Shown in pieces: positions 22,216 to 35,850 of a DNA stretch of 64,000 nt. The notes under the pieces are model-generated. The model saw only the letters and a list, made by a program, of their open reading frames with translations, was not told the origin of the DNA and ran no database searches. Each line of letters opens with the position of its first letter. Position 1 is the stretch's first letter. The position numbers and the translations under genes are program-made. The stretch is from positions 104,980,688 through 105,044,687 of the forward strand of contig CM061225.1 in assembly GCA_030844895.1 (NCBI GenBank), given 5' to 3'. Source of the stretch: Ambrosia x helenae. Taxonomy: Eukaryota; Streptophyta; Magnoliopsida; Asterales; Asteraceae.

Positions 22216-23160
22216 GACGTAAGAGAGATCCCCGCCCGTACTAGCCTCGCAATCTTCTTAATGACTTTGGCTCATGGGTGGACGAATAGGTTTGTCCAAG
22301 AAGCCTTTAATCATTCCAGTGAAACCATTCATAGACACTTCTATAAAGTTTTGACAGCCGTGCTTAAGATGAGTGTTGACATCATCAAGCCAGCCGCAAA
22401 CTATTATGATGATGTGTCCCGCTTATATATTAAATAATTCTTGGTATTATCCAATGTTCAAGGTATTATCTAATGTTCATAGTAACCAGTGTTCCATGTA
22501 TTTTAACAAATGATATAATTATGAAATCTTTTTTGTATTTGTAGGACTGTATTGGCGCCACTGATGGAACACACGTGAGGGCATCGGTGCCATTGAGCGA
22601 TCAACCGAAGTACATTGGTCGAAAGGGATATGCCACACAAAATATAATGGCCGTTTGTGATTTTGACATGTGCTTTACATTTGTATGGGTCGGGTGGGAG
22701 GGGACTGCACATGACATGAGAATTTTCAATGAAGCCTTACAAAGACCTGAGCTTCATTTTCCACGTCCGACAGGTGGTTAGTATAATTTTAGGAATGCGA
22801 TTTTTATGTTTTTAATACTTGTTTGAAACGGTTAACAATTTTTTGTGTCATATGTAGATAAATATTATGTTCTTGATGTTGGCTACCCAAATACTAAAGG
22901 GTATCTTGCTCCGTACAAAGGTGCGACCATTCGTTATCATCTACCGGCGACGTGGAGAAACTAGTGCTAGTCGTGCTCCTTGCGGACCAAAAGAAACATT
23001 TAACTATCGCCACTCATCATTGCGAAATATCATTGAAAGAACTTAATTTTGGAGTGTGGAAAGCTAGGTGGGCGTTATTGAGAGTAATTGCCGGTTAACT
23101 AATGCATATTAATTACACGTACGAGCACCAAGTATTGTGATAGCATCGATGGCGATCCAT
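22216..23160 (+). pseudogene. HARBI1-like transposase relic, copy 2
   Basis: Exons about 22216-22462, 22545-22776 and 22858-23046. The first exon keeps VREIPARTSLAIFLMTLAHG in frame but has an extra C near 22415 (GTGTCCCGC) that ends it early. The second exon is fully open, with DGTH and GWEGTAHDMR. The third shares the 5-nt and 4-nt frame breaks of copies 1 and 3, so those predate the tandem duplication. Confidence 0.8.
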
Positions 23161-23684
23161 AACGGTTAACTTGAAAGTAATTGCCGGAGGAGAAACTCAT
23201 CCGACGGCAACTGTAATCACTGGAGAATTTCAACTCATCCATAACGTTGTTGAGTTTTGTCCCACGATTCGTTCCACCATGTTGTTAGGATTTGTCTACT
23301 TCTTTTTTTGTTTTGGTCTATTGTCGTATGTTAAGGGCAGAAACCGATATTTGAGGTTATATTGTTGTAATTTTGAAGTTTTGTACCCATTTCACTTTCT
23401 AAGACATGGTTTTGATTGTAAAAGAGAGATGACGGATGTATTCTTGAGCTGATGGTTACCAAACGCTTCAGGGATATGAGTGATACTGAAAGGGACGGAA
23501 GAAAAGGAAGTGATATGGTAGTGTCATCTTTGTTGCTACATATATTAACAGACACAAATGATTTATCAGATGAACACACAAGCTTGGAAAGGGTGGTTTT
23601 AGGCCTGTTTATAAGGTATTTATGTCTTTCATACGCCATACCGGTACATTGAATATTGCGGGTCTTTAATTTTTCAGTCTTTTA

Positions 23685-23730
23685 CTAGATTGTTGTCGTA
23701 AGCCGCGCGTTGCGGCGGAGTCGACTTAGT
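23685..23730 (-). mobile_element. Helitron 3' terminus (minus strand), copy 2
   Basis: Same GCCGC/GCGGC hairpin and CTAG (23685-23688) as in copy 1; one base in the inner flank differs (GGCGGAGTCG against GGCGGTGTCG). Confidence 0.6.
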
Positions 23731-23893
23731 TGTTTATAGTTGACGGCAAGTTATGCGATACATTAACCATATGAAAACATGTGTTTCGCCATACTTTATC
23801 TAAGGCATTGGGTTAAGAAAGAAACAAATCAAACTCGGGTTGATCCGTTTAGTGAGGAGTCCATCGAGTCCATCTAACACAACAAAACAATCT

Positions 23894-25108
23894 TTACCTT
23901 TGCATCAAAACATACAATAACTCAAATTTGCCCTCTTCCATCCCGAATGAACATTTGATCGGGTTCAACTTCATGCGCACTTTGCGTAATTGATTGAACG
24001 TTTGCTGGATGTCTCGAAGCATGTCACTTTCTTCCTTGCTCTTGATTACCAGGTCATCGACGTACACTTCAAACCGTACGCCGATTTCATTGGTGAAGGC
24101 CGTGCCCATTAAGCGCTGATACGTGGCGCCTGCATTTTTCAGGCCGAAGGGCATCTTGGTGTAACAGAAGATGCCCGCGTCTGTGCGGAACGCTGTCTTG
24201 TCTTTCGTCTTCCTTAGCCATCTGGATCTGGTGGTATACCCCTTGTATGCGTCCAGGAAACACTTGAACCGATACGGGGCGAGAGAATCCACCTTAGATC
24301 GATTTCTGGCAAAGGATTAGCAATCTTTGGGACACGCTTTGTTGATATCCTTGTAATCGACGCACATGCGCCAGCCTCCATTAGCTTTGGCGACCATTAC
24401 GGGATTAGCCACCCAGGTTTGGTATCTGATAGGGCGGAGGATGCCGCGTTGAGCAGCTCGGTGACTTGCTCGTTCATGGCCTTTGTTTTCTCCGGGCCCT
24501 ACTGCGCTTCTTTTGCACTATTGGTTCTACGGAGCGATAGACATTGAGCCTGTGTTCCGCTATTTGCGCGGGGGACACCGACCATGTCCGCCGGTTGCCA
24601 CGCGAAGACATCCATGTTGCTGATTAAAAGTTATTTCAAGTGATTGCGTATGGTCTCGGAGATTTCATGGCCAATGACCACCGTTTGCTCCGGAAATTTA
24701 GGGTTTTAGCGCCCATTTTTCCGGCTCAGTGCGGGCATTTGTCTTGACCATCGTTGGAGGCTTGGCGGTTTCAGTGTGTGGCCAGTCTTTGTTGGCTCTG
24801 ATGAGGCGATGCCTGTCTTGGTTGGAAAGCCGACCATCGCGCGTGCGCCGTTGAAGCATTGGCGTTAAAGCGCGCGATGCCTTCCCGACCCAAGAGTATG
24901 TCATGATTGGAGGTGGCTGGCAAAACCATGAAGTCGCATATCTCCGTGCGCGTTCATGGGTGCCATCAGACCACGTGACTGGCAGGGAGAGCATGCCCCG
25001 CGACATGATTGTCTCGTGAATGAAACCCGAGATTGCTCATTGACCGGTACGAGCTTCGCTTTGTCTTCCGCATCCAGCTGTTGGAAACATTGCTCGTACA
25101 TAATATCT
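23894..25108 (-). pseudogene. Ty3/gypsy protease-RT fragment, copy 2, truncated
   Basis: The RT half (MDVF start at 24615) is broken by indels near 24202, 24236, 24293 and 24318; the YVDD half remains open (24292-23894). The protease half is frameshifted several times and stops at 25108, where the sequence jumps to the Helitron A 5' end. The gag zinc-knuckle region present in copies 1 and 3 is lost. The in-frame TAA between protease and RT is retained. Confidence 0.85.
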
Positions 25109-25109
25109 A

Positions 25110-27769
25110 TCTATAACTTATAATAAAAGAATTGAGTTTGTAAGAGGTGACATTTAATGGGGGCGTCATGTGGCATCATGTGAAGCTCTCTTTTAAATTT
25201 ATTTATTTTGTATTTTTAAATAAAATCTATATCTATATTATCTTAAAAATTTCCAATATGTTAATTAATATCTTTTTCCTTATTTTTCTCTCACATTTTT
25301 TAAATGCTAGTGTTATTTTAAAATTTCAAATATGTTAATTAATATTTTTATCTTTATTTTTTTCTTATTTTCCGCTCACAATTTCTAAACGTTAGTAACT
25401 TTTATGTATGATATTTTTTGAAAAAAAATTACACCAAATTAACGATCGCTTTATTATCTTTCCAACGAGCACCATATATAGTGCTATACAAAAACGAAAA
25501 AAAAAAAATTTAGTGAGTTTTTGTTCATGCAGAAAAAAACACATTGTATTTAAGTAATTTCTCCACTAATCATGTTATGATAGTATATATGTTTTTTGAA
25601 CCTACTATTACATATAAGAATTGCCCATGTTCATGTGCTATAACGATATGCTTAGCATTAAAAGAGGTTGAAAATTTTTAATCTGCTGGGAACGCAGCAT
25701 GAGAACCCCTTATGATAGTATAAACATTAGAACAACTATTCTTTAACATTAAAAGAGGTTGAGACTGTTTACTTCTTTTATCTTTTTTTTATTAAGTAAT
25801 ATTAGATTTTCCAACCCCGGGACACTCCCAGGATAATCAACTAGTTACATAATATAAGTTTTATCCCAAAGAAATAATAACTTATTACTTTTATATAGTT
25901 TCATGTAAATATATGTACAAAGGGTTAGGATCAATACACAGTGAAAGAAAAATAGGAAGTCGTAGGAAGGGTATCAAACGGACTCCGATTGAACTCATTC
26001 AAGCGGCATTGGAATCGTCTTATCGAACCCTACGTCGTTAGTTTTTAGGTCTTCGTTTTTTTGGGGTTTTAGCTTGTAGTTTTTAGAATATGCGTTATAT
26101 CATTATGTCTTTTATGTACCATTGTGTCTTTCTTATTTTCATCCTTGTGTCATTTTTTTCAATTCATTGTGTTCTTTTCTTCAGCATTGTGTTATATTTT
26201 TTGGCACTGTGTTATATTTTGTGGCTCATTGTGTCATATTTGATGATCTATTGTGTTTTTTGTATCCTTCTCACCCCTTCTCATTTTTTGTAGTCTTTGT
26301 AGAATAACCCAACCCTATGTACAAATATAAATAACATTATCAAATACATATTCCCAAAGAAAAATTTATTTTTTCACATAATGAACCTACTAAAATAAAA
26401 ATATAAAAATAAAATTTTCAGGTTTATAGTTGGATAAACGGGTATGTGGTTTCGGGTAGTCAGGTCGGGTATCATCTAATCCATGGTTGTCCCAAACCCG
26501 CGAGAATTTTTAATCCTTATCCCATACCTGTCGGGCTCGAGTATCTTTGCCATCCCTAGTGGTGCCTGCAACATTGACATTTGTTAATGATTAGTAGGGT
26601 GTGTTTATAAATATTCGAAAACAATCAAATCATCGAAACCGAGCAAGTAGGCTGAACTCAAATCCAAACAGTTCCGTTAAAGTTTAACGGTTTGGAAATT
26701 GGGACCAGATGTGTAAGCCGCACGAGTCGTTCAACTTGTCTTAGTTATTCTTTTTTTCTTTTTTGAGTATGTAGGTATGTTACAATATATAATTCCAAAA
26801 CAGAAAACAAAGTCAAAGCCCAAAAGGTGTACAATCTGAGATGGAATTCTTAGTTGATGATGAGATTTTCGATCCCTAAATTCTTTGAACTTATAAAAAA
26901 ATTTTCCCATTTAAAAGATCCCAAACCAAAGAATTGTAAATTAGGTCCAACACAACCCAAATGTACACAGATTGGGCCCATTGGGCCAGGATCAGGTATT
27001 TAAAGCATTCCCGATGAATAATCAATCAAATTGTGAAGTCTAATCTAGAGTCAATAAAGTGTGTTTGTTGGGTGGTCATTACAACTGCAATCTCAACATT
27101 GGCATATAAAAGAGCCAAAGGCTTTTGTTTATTTTATACCTAAATCTTTAATCTAAAATGGCTCTTAATGTTAAGAATAACCCTACATAATTGTTTTACT
27201 TTTAACACTAATATTAAATATAACAACATGCATTTTATGATTGATGGGTTGGATTGGATAGGATAAACGCCAAACCCTCCAACACTCCCTATGGCCTATC
27301 CCATTGAAACAACAGAGCCTTAGGGGACCCCTGCCCCAATACCCACACCAGTAACCAGAGAAAACATGCAACAACCAAGCGACACCCATTTGGGACGACG
27401 AATGGCTAGCAAAGCATATAGATGAGATAATTGAGATGTGCAAACGTTATGACAAAACCTAATCTTGAGAGCATGCGAATAGCCCCAACAAAAACCTTTA
27501 GTTTTAGCGTTAATAAATTACTCTCCCCCCCTTCATATAATTGTGATGTACCTATTTATATTTTCATACATATATTTTTTGAGTTTAAACTTTAATAACT
27601 TTGTATTTATTAGTTACACTCGACTACAACTTCTTGCCTCCGACCTACTTCACGTCACTTTAATGGGTCACCCACAACGATCAAGCGCCATAAACACACA
27701 ACAAACCCCAACAAACTACGAGGCAACAAAATAGACGCACCCGCCGCAACGCGCGGGCATTCCCACTAG
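25110..27769 (+). mobile_element. Helitron A, copy 2
   Basis: TCTATAACTT start at 25110 and CTAG end at 27766-27769, both intact. Its left flank is not the MITE-like remnant of copies 1 and 3 but the gypsy protease, because 780 bp were deleted exactly up to its 5' terminus. Interior as in copy 1 with scattered small indels. Confidence 0.8.
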
Positions 27770-30700
27770 TACATTATAAAGAGGAGTGATGGCCAATAAG
27801 GTCATTTTCACCTCCGTACGACTTAACAAGCATCATGTACAACCTATTTAAGCATAAAATTTAAGGTTATTATGGGAATGTTAGGGACAATTAAGACACT
27901 TGAAAGGTAGTATAGACATTTCACCATGCTCATCCTTTACAATATTAAAATATTGTTCCATCACTGCCCTTGTGATCATTGAATCGATTGATTTACCCTC
28001 ATTCATCTTTCATTACCATCAACAGCAATTGATTGCTTCGTTGATTTTTTCTTCATTGAATCGATTGATTTACCCTCATATACACGGTTCTTTCTTCTCT
28101 AAGATCACTGGTTTTTTCCCACATTTGTTGTCAAATCGAGGGTATGATTTCTTACTGATCAATTACGACTGCTTGTACACAATTTCAGCTTAATCTGTTA
28201 ACATTGATGCAGGTTTTGTGGGTTGATTTTGCAATTGGTCTTGAAATAGGGATTTTCTGAGATTCTTGGGTGGTTTATGGACCACTCAATCTATTTACAA
28301 GGCCTTTTAAGTGTTTACAATTCTTATTTGATCTATTTGTTGTTTCTGCTCTTGTAAAGGATGTTCTATTAAAATGTCTCTAAATGTATGAATTTTGGTG
28401 TTTTCTATGTTTGTTATTCTCTTATGCATTTGCCTGTTAATTTATATGACCATCATCCTTGTGAAACAACTTTTGTATCATCTTTGTATTACGTTTATCA
28501 TAATTCCCCTGCTGATGCAAAGAATTTTTTGTCGTTATGCTTTTTTTCTATTGTCTGTGTCACGTTTTTTTCGGTTTGATACGGAAAAATAATACCCAGA
28601 AAGGGTGGGGGTTCTAAGATATTTCCGTTTTTTACAAGTAATTATTTGCGAGAGATTGATACAAGGTGTCACAAACACTGGCACTACCTTCTACCACATC
28701 CGAACCGTCTCCTTCGCCACCACCAATTACACCAGCCAAACGGGCACGCAACACTAGCAGTGGTAAGACAACAAATCAAACACAAAATCAAAATGACTGA
28801 CAAGTAATAACCGTAATGACTAAATGCAGGAAAGGAGCATGGAAGCAGCGAATACAATAAAAATCAAGGTCAATCGGATCTTGAATGCATTGGCAAAGTT
28901 CCGTGGGAAGCACAATACCAATGCAGGTACAGTCGACATGTGTGTGTGTGTATAGAGACCGCTATGGTTGCGGATGATATGATAACAACTTCATCACCGG
29001 ATTAGGTACCATAGAGCTTTATAAGGCGGTCGCGACCCCTCGATCGGCGATGGTGGCTGGAGCTATTTGTGAAATTAACCAACCAGTTTTAAAGAGATAC
29101 ATACCCATTTGAGCTTTGCCGGTGTCATTTAATTCAAATTTTGATTATTTGAGACCTTAAAAGATAACCTTTTGTTGTGTTTCTTTCGTATTAATGATGA
29201 ACATATATTTTGCCTTGGTAGAAATTGCATAATTGTGTTGTTTACACTTGATCCCCTTTATCTTGTGTTTTGTATCAACATTAGGAAGGGCTTAGTGAAA
29301 ACAAAATTCATGTCACCATATTTGCAATTATTTTGCAGATGGATTAAGTGAATTGTATTTCCAAATTAACCAAAATAAGCTAAGGTGATCATTGGCTCTT
29401 TGAAAAGGTGTTATTCCACTTTTTTAAGGGCTATCAATTTAAGCATGGGGTTAAAATCATTTCTTAATATACGTGTAAACGTGAATTGTAATTATGTTTG
29501 TGTTACATTCGTTTCGTTTTGCAGGTGCGAGTATCGTGTTAGGTTTCTTTGCTGCATCTGCACATTGCTTTGATTATGTGAAAATTCAAATTAATAATGC
29601 AGCATGATCCATGATGGAGAAGTGAAGATCCATTCGTCTTCATGCAGTTCCAGCTTCTCACATTGACACACCAATACATGGATAGCAAGTTAAGCCACTC
29701 ACATCGACACACCAATACATGGATAACAAGTTAAGCCTTTTCTTTTTTTTTTTTTTTACTGAATTGCGTTTTTTAAAGTTCTACCACATGGATTAGCAAA
29801 TATACCCAGGCATATAATTAGGTACCCACATCTTCTCATTAAGTCTTTAATCTTTTAAAATTGTATCCATTCTATAAGTGATTTAGTATTTGGCTCGATT
29901 GGCTTGGTACTTGGAAATAGGGGAGCATAGACCGTTTGAAGTTTCTATTATGATACAGGTCCTATAATGGGTCATTAATCCTCTCAATCAGGTGTCTCTC
30001 GGGTCATAAAAAAAAAGCTTTGTTGGTTTTGAGATTATTAATCTATAAGGTAGTTTAGTAGTTTGTAAACAGGTCTGCTACATATTGGATAACGAGTCAA
30101 ATTTGCACGAAGGGTATTCTGGTCAATTTTGCCACGGGTGTATTACGACTTTGTTTTGATAACCGACTGTTTGATTTGTGCAGCGAATAAAGAAGGGAGG
30201 AAGCCACTCTTTAATGCCTCTCAAAATATCACAGAAGGCATCTTCTTTTCATTACTTTTCTCATATTATTTAAGTTTTGATGCTTTAGTTGACTAATAAA
30301 ACAAAATTTGTATGCGAAACTTGTATGTAGCATACTTCATTTTAGACTGTTTGTTTTTCCAGTTTTTGGATTTGTATCGCCTAACATTTGAGACGACCCC
30401 TCATTCGGACTGGAGATACAAGTCAATGAAGAACCACTATACCAAGATTCTTTTAAAGTTTATTGTTAAAAGGGTTATATTGCAAGTTAGGCTACATTTT
30501 TTTTTGCAACTTGCAAGTTGTATATTATTGGTAACGGATCAGGATTCTAAATCAAATTGTGAAGTCTAATCTAGAGTCAATAAAGTGTGTTTGTTGGGTG
30601 GTCATTACAACTGCAATCTCAACATTGGCATATAAAATGAGCCAAAGGCTTTTGTTTATTTTATACCTAAATCTTTAATCTAAAATGGCTCTTAATGTTA

Positions 30701-31296
30701 AGAATAACCCTACATAATTGTTTTACTTTTAACACTAATATTAAATATAACAACATGCATTTTATGATTGATGGGTTGGATTGGATAGGATAAACGCCAA
30801 ACCCTCCAACACTCCCTATGGCCTATCCCATTGAAACAACAGAGCCTTAGGGGACCCCTGCCCCAATACCCACACCAGTAACCAGAGAAAACATGCAACA
30901 ACCAAGCGACACCCCATTTGGGACGACGAATGGCTAGCAAAGCATATAGATGAGATAATTGAGATGTGCAAACGTTATGACAAAACCTAATCTTGAGAGC
31001 ATGCGAATAGCCCCAACAAAACCTTTAGTTTAGCGTTAATAAATTACTCTCTCCCGCTTCATTATAATTGTGATGTACCTATTTATATTTTTCATACATA
31101 TATTTTTTGAGTTTAAACTTTAATAACTTGTATTTATTAGTTACACTCGACTACAACTTCTTGCCTCCGACCTACTTCACGTCACTTTAATGGGTCACCC
31201 ACAAACGATCAAGCGCCATAAACACACAACAAACCCCAACAACTACGAGGCAACAAAATAGACGCACCCGCCGCAACGCGCGGGCATTCCCACTAG
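27770..31296 (+). mobile_element. Segment B, copy 2 (uninterrupted)
   Basis: 3,527 bp ending at CTAG 31293-31296. It provides the empty site for the copy 1 LTR (GGCAAAGTTCCG at 28892-28903). A (GT)n stretch near 28938 is two bases longer than in copy 1. The exon-like pieces and the 85-codon frame (30312-30569) are present. Confidence 0.6.
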
Positions 31297-31868
31297 TAAT
31301 ACATGATGTTTTGGGGAGTTGTTCATCTTATAACAACTAATTTTAGGCCTCAAAATTTTTATGGCCCGGCTAAAGCCCAAATATTTTAAAACAACTAATT
31401 TAGGCCTCATAATTTTTAGGGCCCAATTCTTTAGGCCTAGTTTTTATTTATTTGGATTAGGGTTGTTCACCATCGATCATTCCATTTATTTTTTTTCAGC
31501 GTTCTTCTCTAGATTTTTGCAGATAGGTTTGTTGATCAACAACATATATTTGCTGGATTTGTGGTTGTGCAGTTGATGATTCTGATAAATAGCAGTGGAA
31601 TGGATTCTGGATACATCAAGGTTTGTGGCTTATGTTTTTTTTTATTCATAATAAAGCGTATTCATTTTTTTATATGTATTGATTTATGACGGGTGCTTTT
31701 GATTATGTGAAAATGCATATGTAATTTCTACTGTGCTACTCACCTCTGAATTACATACAACAATTATATGACATGAGAGGTCACTCACTACATACCAGTC
31801 AAAGTCATTTCCCACATGAAAGAAAAAGACCTCTATTTTAGTTTTCGCTTTAGGCCTCAAAACACATT
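31297..31868 (+). other. Inter-unit spacer 2/3
   Basis: Nearly identical to 18541-19111. No gene seen. Confidence 0.6.
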
Positions 31869-32025
31869 GAGCCGGGCCCTGATTTTGGTCTTTGGTGGTT
31901 CAAGTCACGTGAACTATATATGTTTATGAGTTGTGAAAATTATATATGGGGTTGTATATAGTTTTGTTTGTAATGCCTTATAATTCTTTGAATTTAAAAC
32001 GTACGTACAGTTAGGAGGGTTCACA

Positions 32026-34176
32026 ATGGCATGCAGGCCGCAACTCCCCCCTCCATTGTTTTCCAGGCTCCATCTTCGATCAGTCGCATTTAAGGTAAAC
32101 TTTCTGTTTCTTTTAACATATATAGTAGTCGGCTAATGCTAACCCAAATCGAGCCGTTTGTTCGTAAATGGTTAATGTTGCCTTTTTACATTGCAAGCTA
32201 GTCACTTCCCAATACTTGTATACTTGATCAATCATACAATATTAAACTATATTTTGTGGATCTAAGCAACTGTTTTACCATGGGCATATGATAAATATAT
32301 ATATAAAATACACCTTTTACTCGAAACACATATTCATCAAACCATCGACAATTGATCAAATCATTTACTTTCATTATCATTTATATTGCTTTATTTACGT
32401 ATAAACGTAACACATGCTGCGTACTAGAGTATGGCATTTCTTAAGAAATCCAAATCCTTTAAAGAAGCCTGTTTTTCAACTCAATTCCAAACACCCTCCA
32501 AATCTTTTGTTTCTCCTCCCCCTGGGTTTTAAAAAGCGCGCCCAAGGCGCATCAAGGTGCAAGCCTTTGAGCCTTCATCGCTCCATTATCGATCAATCAT
32601 CGGATTCAAGGTAAACTAATTTCTATGATATATCTTTGAGTCGTGTACAATATTGCTTTATTTACGTAAATGTAATTACACATGAAGAGTACTAGAATAT
32701 GACATTTCTTAAGAAATCTAAATCCTTAATTTGTTTCTCCTACCCAACCTAGAAAAAGTTATAATTTTTAGTATTAATTATATGCAAGGAAATATTATTT
32801 TCTTAAATTTTGTACATGTAGGATACATTTCATGGTCCTGTATTGAGGCAGCAGCATGATCACCACATTCCTTTCGCTAAAGGTTGGGGTGAAAAAGAGC
32901 CATTTCGTTTAAATGACTTGCGGTTTCCGGTAAAGAAAGTGTGTAAAAGGACCCCGAGCAAACTTTCAACTTATAAAATACTTGGGCCCGGAATGATTCT
33001 CTTGAGAAAATACGTCAGCCTCAGGGACCAGGTATATGTTTTTAACAACAATGTTCTTTTTAATTATATGTTGGATTGGAATTGTCGAATTCTTTTGATC
33101 AGATCTTAATATTTTAGGTTGATATAGTGAATTTGTGTGACAAGTTGGGAATGGGTCCCGGGGTTTCTGTGAGCGTAAATACTACCAAAGTGTTGTACAT
33201 ATGTCTTTTGGTCGAAACTGGGATCCAAAAACGCAACCGATTCCATATCAACTTGTTTCATTGGCTGCAACCGCAGTTGAAGATGCTCGAGCCCATCTGA
33301 ATGATGAACTTCCTTCAATGTGCCCGGATACTTGTTTAGTCACTTTCTATAGAACATTTGGTCCAATCGACCTTCACCAGGTTGGTTTAACTTGCACATA
33401 CACATACACTCCTACAAACATATTTTACCTTTTAACTTGTATATACCTTAATTATCCACGTTAATATCAAGAGGTGCAACATTTTTTATATAACAAATAT
33501 GAGCTCTTTATCATTGAGTTTGTTTTTTTATTTCTACTAAAGGGTAGTTTTGAAATTTTCATTTACCCAAATAGTTATAGTTTTGTTATTTTACGAGGAA
33601 GTTTAAGGTTGGGATTTTGTAACGTCACATTTTAGTCTTTACGTTAACTTGTAAAATTTTGGACTATTTTTCACATTAATATGTTATTTTTTGTCATCAT
33701 TTAGACTATAAAAAGCCTATTCTACGAGTCTTTTATTTATTTTCTTGAGCGGCCAACATAATCGATTTATTATTAATAATCGAAGGACAAACAACATGTT
33801 AGCCCACACCAGAGTACAATTACAAGAAGCAATCAATCAGACACTCATAGACTCATTCCTATGTAATGATCTGAAATAGTAGAGTTGATTGGGGCTTTTT
33901 TGTGTTTGAATGTAGGATCACGATGAGAGCGGTAGAGGATTTCCTGTGGTTTCCATCTCTATCGGATATACTGCACAATACGTGTATAGCCTTTCTGGAG
34001 GAGATAAAAAGTTAAAAAGTTTATATTTGCGTACTGGTGATGTGTTGATACACGGTGGCAAGTCTAGACTTATTTATCACGGTGTGAGGGGCACCGATAT
34101 GCTTGAGCCTTTACCGCTAGGACGATTTTCTGATATGTTTCCAGGCCGTCTAAACCTTACTTTAACAAGGTTTTAA
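32026..34176 (+). pseudogene. ALKBH1-like dioxygenase, alpha copy 3 (one-base frameshift)
   Basis: Exon 1 32026-32094, then 32822-33031 (210 nt, open), 33118-33380 (263 nt, one short) and 33916-34176 (261 nt, open). The only visible lesion is one missing G in the run CCCGGGGTTTC near 33161, breaking the frame within MGPGGF upstream of the FGRNWDP motif and the iron ligands. Everything else (HQ|DHDES, GDVLIHGGKSR, YHGV, RLNLTLTRF) is as in copy 5. Because the lesion is in a G run, it may be a sequencing error and this copy may be intact. Confidence 0.78.
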
Positions 34177-34966
34177 CCTTGCTCGAGTAGGATTCGATTA
34201 TCTATCTCTCATCATCTGGATCCTGTTTTTCATTTGAGTTTCATAATGTCATGTTTGTACCATTGCAATATTTGTCCAGCGTGCTATGTTGCTTGTTTGC
34301 CATAATGTAGCTAGTGTGTTGTGTTTGGATTTTTGTTTAAATTACCATATATGCATCTAAGCCATCCCTAAACTATAACTAGTGGATGAAACTTGCGTTT
34401 AAGAAACACAAATATTTGTCCAACATGCCATGTAATTAGTGGCGGATTTAGGAATTTTTTTCACTGGGTTCCTTTTTTAGGTGTTCAAATTTCATATGAC
34501 CAAACATAAAAATTTCGGGTCGGTTTGACGGTTCGGGACGGGTCGGGTAAGGTTTATCACATAATAAAAATACGATACAATAATTAAAAAATATCGTCAA
34601 TTGAAATTTAAAGCACTTAATATAAATACAATTGTCTTTAAGGATAGAAAGACATACTTACAATTGTTCCCTACGACTTTTCATATTTTGAAACGTTGCA
34701 TTACATTCTTGACCGAGACTTGTTGTAGTAGCTCCCTAATATCAAATCAAGGTTTCAATTAGTTAAAAATACACAACAATGTTTGTACCAAAGTATATCG
34801 ACAATACATTAAAATTTATAAACATAAGGTTTCATTTATTTATCACGTCGAAACAAGGTTCCAAGTTCACACATTCTTTAACAACATAGTTTAATTCAAA
34901 TGTAGAGGTTTCTCAAATATATCCCAACCCTATGGAAAATAAGAGTGAAACCCCTCCAAAATATCC
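34177..34966 (+). other. Spacer between dioxygenase and transposase relics, copy 3
   Basis: As 5218-6007; no gene seen. It has the uninterrupted CCATATATGCAT empty site matching the hAT MITE of copy 5. Confidence 0.6.
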
Positions 34967-35850
34967 GACGTAAGAGAGATCCCCGCCCGTACTAGCCTCG
35001 CAATCTTCTTAATGACTTTGGCTCATGGGTGGACGAATAGGTTTGTCCAAGAAGCCTTTAATCATTCCAGTGAAACCATTCATAGACACTTCTATAAAGT
35101 TTTGACAGCCGTGCTTAAGATGAGTGTTGACATCATCAAGCCAGCCGCAAACTATTATGATGATGTGTCCGCTTATATATTAAATAATTCTTGGTATTAT
35201 CCAATGTTCAAGGTATTATCTAATGTTCATAGTAACCAGTGTTCCATGTATTTTAACAAATGATATAATTATGAAATCTTTTTTGTATTTGTAGGACTGT
35301 ATTGGCGCCACTGATGGAACACACGTGAGGGCATCGGTGCCATTGAGCGATCAACCGAAGTACATTGGTCGAAAGGGATATGCCACACAAAATATAATGG
35401 CCGTTTGTGATTTTGACATGTGCTTTACATTTGTATGGGTCGGGTGGGAGGGGACTGCACATGACATGAGAATTTTCAATGAAGCCTTACAAAGACCTGA
35501 GCTTCATTTTCCACGTCCGACAGGTGGTTAGTATAATTTTAGGAATGCGATTTTTATGTTTTTAATACTTGTTTGAAACGGTTAACAATTTTTTGTGTCA
35601 TATGTAGATAAATATTATGTTCTTGATGTTGGCTACCCAAATACTAAAGGGTATCTTGCTCCGTACAAAGGTGCGACCATTCGTTATCATCTACCGGCGA
35701 CGTGGAGAAACTAGTGCTAGTCGTGCTCCTTGCGGACCAAAAGAAACATTTAACTATCGCCACTCATCATTGCGAAATATCATTGAAAGAACTTAATTTT
35801 GGAGTGTGGAAAGCTAGGTGGGCGTTATTGAGAGTAATTGCCGGTTAACT
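34967..35850 (+). pseudogene. HARBI1-like transposase relic, copy 3
   Basis: Exons about 34967-35212, 35295-35526 and 35608-35796. The first two are open in their coding frames (LAHGWTNRFVQEAFNHSS; ATDGTHVR; GWEGTAHDMR). The third reads YYVLDVGYPNTKGYLAPYKG, then breaks at the shared 5-nt loss, so the region with the third catalytic residue is out of frame. Confidence 0.82.

Larger units (their letters stand above)
19112..31868 (+). repeat. Tandem segmental unit, copy 2 (12.8 kb, indel-rich)
   Basis: Same order as copy 1, without any LTR and with a 780-bp deletion between the gypsy protease and Helitron A. Adding the deletion back gives about 13,537 bp. It differs from copies 1 and 3 mainly by 1-3-nt indels, many in homopolymers (examples near 19418, 19510, 20036, 20090, 20155, 20407, 22201, 22415, 24200), from its start to about 30100, after which it matches again. 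The pattern resembles unpolished long-read consensus. Confidence 0.93.
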
